A stretch of 5,410 bases of DNA from Caulobacter sp. (GTDB lineage Bacteria; Pseudomonadota; Alphaproteobacteria; Caulobacterales; Caulobacteraceae): contig JACMOF010000075.1 in NCBI GenBank assembly GCA_014378155.1, positions 1-5,410 of the forward strand. Direction: 5' to 3'. A program made the position numbers and the translations under genes. The first letter of the stretch is position 1, and each line of letters opens with the position of its first letter. The notes under the pieces were generated by a model. It saw nothing but the letters and a program-made list of their open reading frames with translations, did not search any database and was not told the origin of the DNA. Positions 5,067 to 5,410 of this stretch are shown here, one piece after another.

Positions 5067-5318
5067 TCAGGCCCCGCCGGCCATGTAGTCGTAGACGTCG
5101 GCGGCGCGGGTCACCTGGATGGCGATGCGGTCGTCGCTGATCTGGATTTCGCCCCGGGCGATGGGGTGGTTGTTGGCCAGGATCCAGACCTCGTCATTGG
5201 TCTTGGCGTCCAGCGGGATCACCGCGCCGCGGCCCATGCGCAGCAGCTGCTGCATCGGCAGGATCGAGCGCCCCAGAAGAACCGAGATCTCGATATTGAC
5301 GGCGTTGACCTGGCTCAC
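5067..5318 (-). CDS. Short FliN-like SpoA-domain protein (flagellar motor switch type)
   Basis: An 83-aa protein that is essentially one SpoA/FliN C-terminal domain. FliN forms the lower ring of the flagellar C-ring, controlling rotation and aiding export. The recognisable core runs VNIEISVLLGR (7-17), LLRMGRGAVIPLD (25-37), VWILANNHPIARGEI (44-58) and the final strand DRIAIQVT (63-70). It lacks the N-terminal segment of classical FliN (usually over 100 aa). GTG 5318 is chosen because AGGGA lies 8 nt upstream. The longer ATG at 5390 would place a sigma-54-like promoter inside the coding region and would add an unrelated Cys-containing N-terminus. It stands alone beside a tRNA, not within a flagellar operon. 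In C. crescentus the main fliN belongs, as I recall, to the fliF operon, so this may be a second paralogue; I leave the symbol empty. A weak 5-bp hairpin (5034-5053) follows the stop. Confidence 0.85.
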   Translation of the reverse strand: MSQVNAVNIEISVLLGRSILPMQQLLRMGRGAVIPLDAKTNDEVWILANNHPIARGEIQISDDRIAIQVTRAADVYDYMAGGA

Positions 5319-5371
5319 GAAGTAAGTCCCTGGAAGACACGCGCGGCCATGGTTGCTCGCGTTGCACCTGA

Positions 5372-5387
5372 TGCAAGTCAAAGGCCG
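5372..5387 (-). promoter_or_regulatory. Sigma-54-type promoter of the FliN-like gene
   Basis: The minus strand reads CGGCCTTTGACTTGCA: GG at 5386-5385, exactly 10 nt, then GC at 5374-5373, with a full TTGCA -12 element. The start site would be near 5361, giving a leader of about 43 nt to GTG 5318. Sigma-54 drives many later flagellar genes in Caulobacter, so the type fits the product. Any activator site would lie mostly outside the window. Confidence 0.65.
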
Positions 5388-5410
5388 CATGCTGGACCGC
5401 CCGTTAAGCC

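Noticed and set aside
5401..5410. CtrA-binding half site (TTAAC on the minus strand, 5407-5403)
   Set aside because: Only one half of TTAA-N7-TTAAC is visible; the other would lie outside the window, so no site can be claimed. The lone TTAA near 68-71 also has no partner.

Overview
The window looks like a piece of chromosome from Caulobacter or a close relative in the Caulobacterales (Alphaproteobacteria). It is GC-rich with strong third-position GC bias. It carries an ORF I recognise as SpmX, a polarity protein restricted to this group: a GH24 muramidase-like domain, then a Pro/Glu-rich linker, then two C-terminal membrane helices. A -35/-10 pair upstream of the acyl-CoA dehydrogenase resembles the Caulobacter housekeeping form (TTGACGS, 10-14 nt, GCTANAWC). 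Two GG-N10-GC sigma-54-type elements sit upstream of a polarity gene and a flagellar-type gene.

Layout. Positions 1-556 (+ strand) hold no large gene. There is a 41-codon membrane-peptide ORF (108-233), a GC-rich hairpin with a C-rich loop (247-282), an imperfect 20-bp direct repeat (253-272 and 321-340), and a hairpin-rich stretch. That stretch starts with an almost ideal Shine-Dalgarno sequence and a 21-codon ORF (403-468) and ends in a convincing intrinsic terminator (522-555). A perfect 18-bp inverted repeat (565-604) separates it from the convergent minus-strand genes.

Everything after 605 is on the minus strand. In transcription order (right to left) it is: a short FliN/SpoA-domain protein (5318-5067) with a sigma-54-like promoter; tRNA-Leu(GAG) (4970-4884); two intergenic hairpins; the magnesium channel mgtE (4738-3284); spmX (3144-1855) with a sigma-54-like promoter and a terminator; and isovaleryl-CoA dehydrogenase (1774-605). 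The last appears to start from a promoter embedded in the spmX terminator, with little or no 5' leader.

Functionally this is core chromosome, not a mobile island. It holds cell polarity (SpmX), flagellar motor switch (FliN-like), Mg2+ uptake (MgtE), leucine catabolism (Ivd) and a tRNA. The genes seem to be separate transcription units, not one operon. The least explained part is the left 556 bases, which resembles a small-ORF-containing regulatory RNA locus that I cannot assign to a known family.
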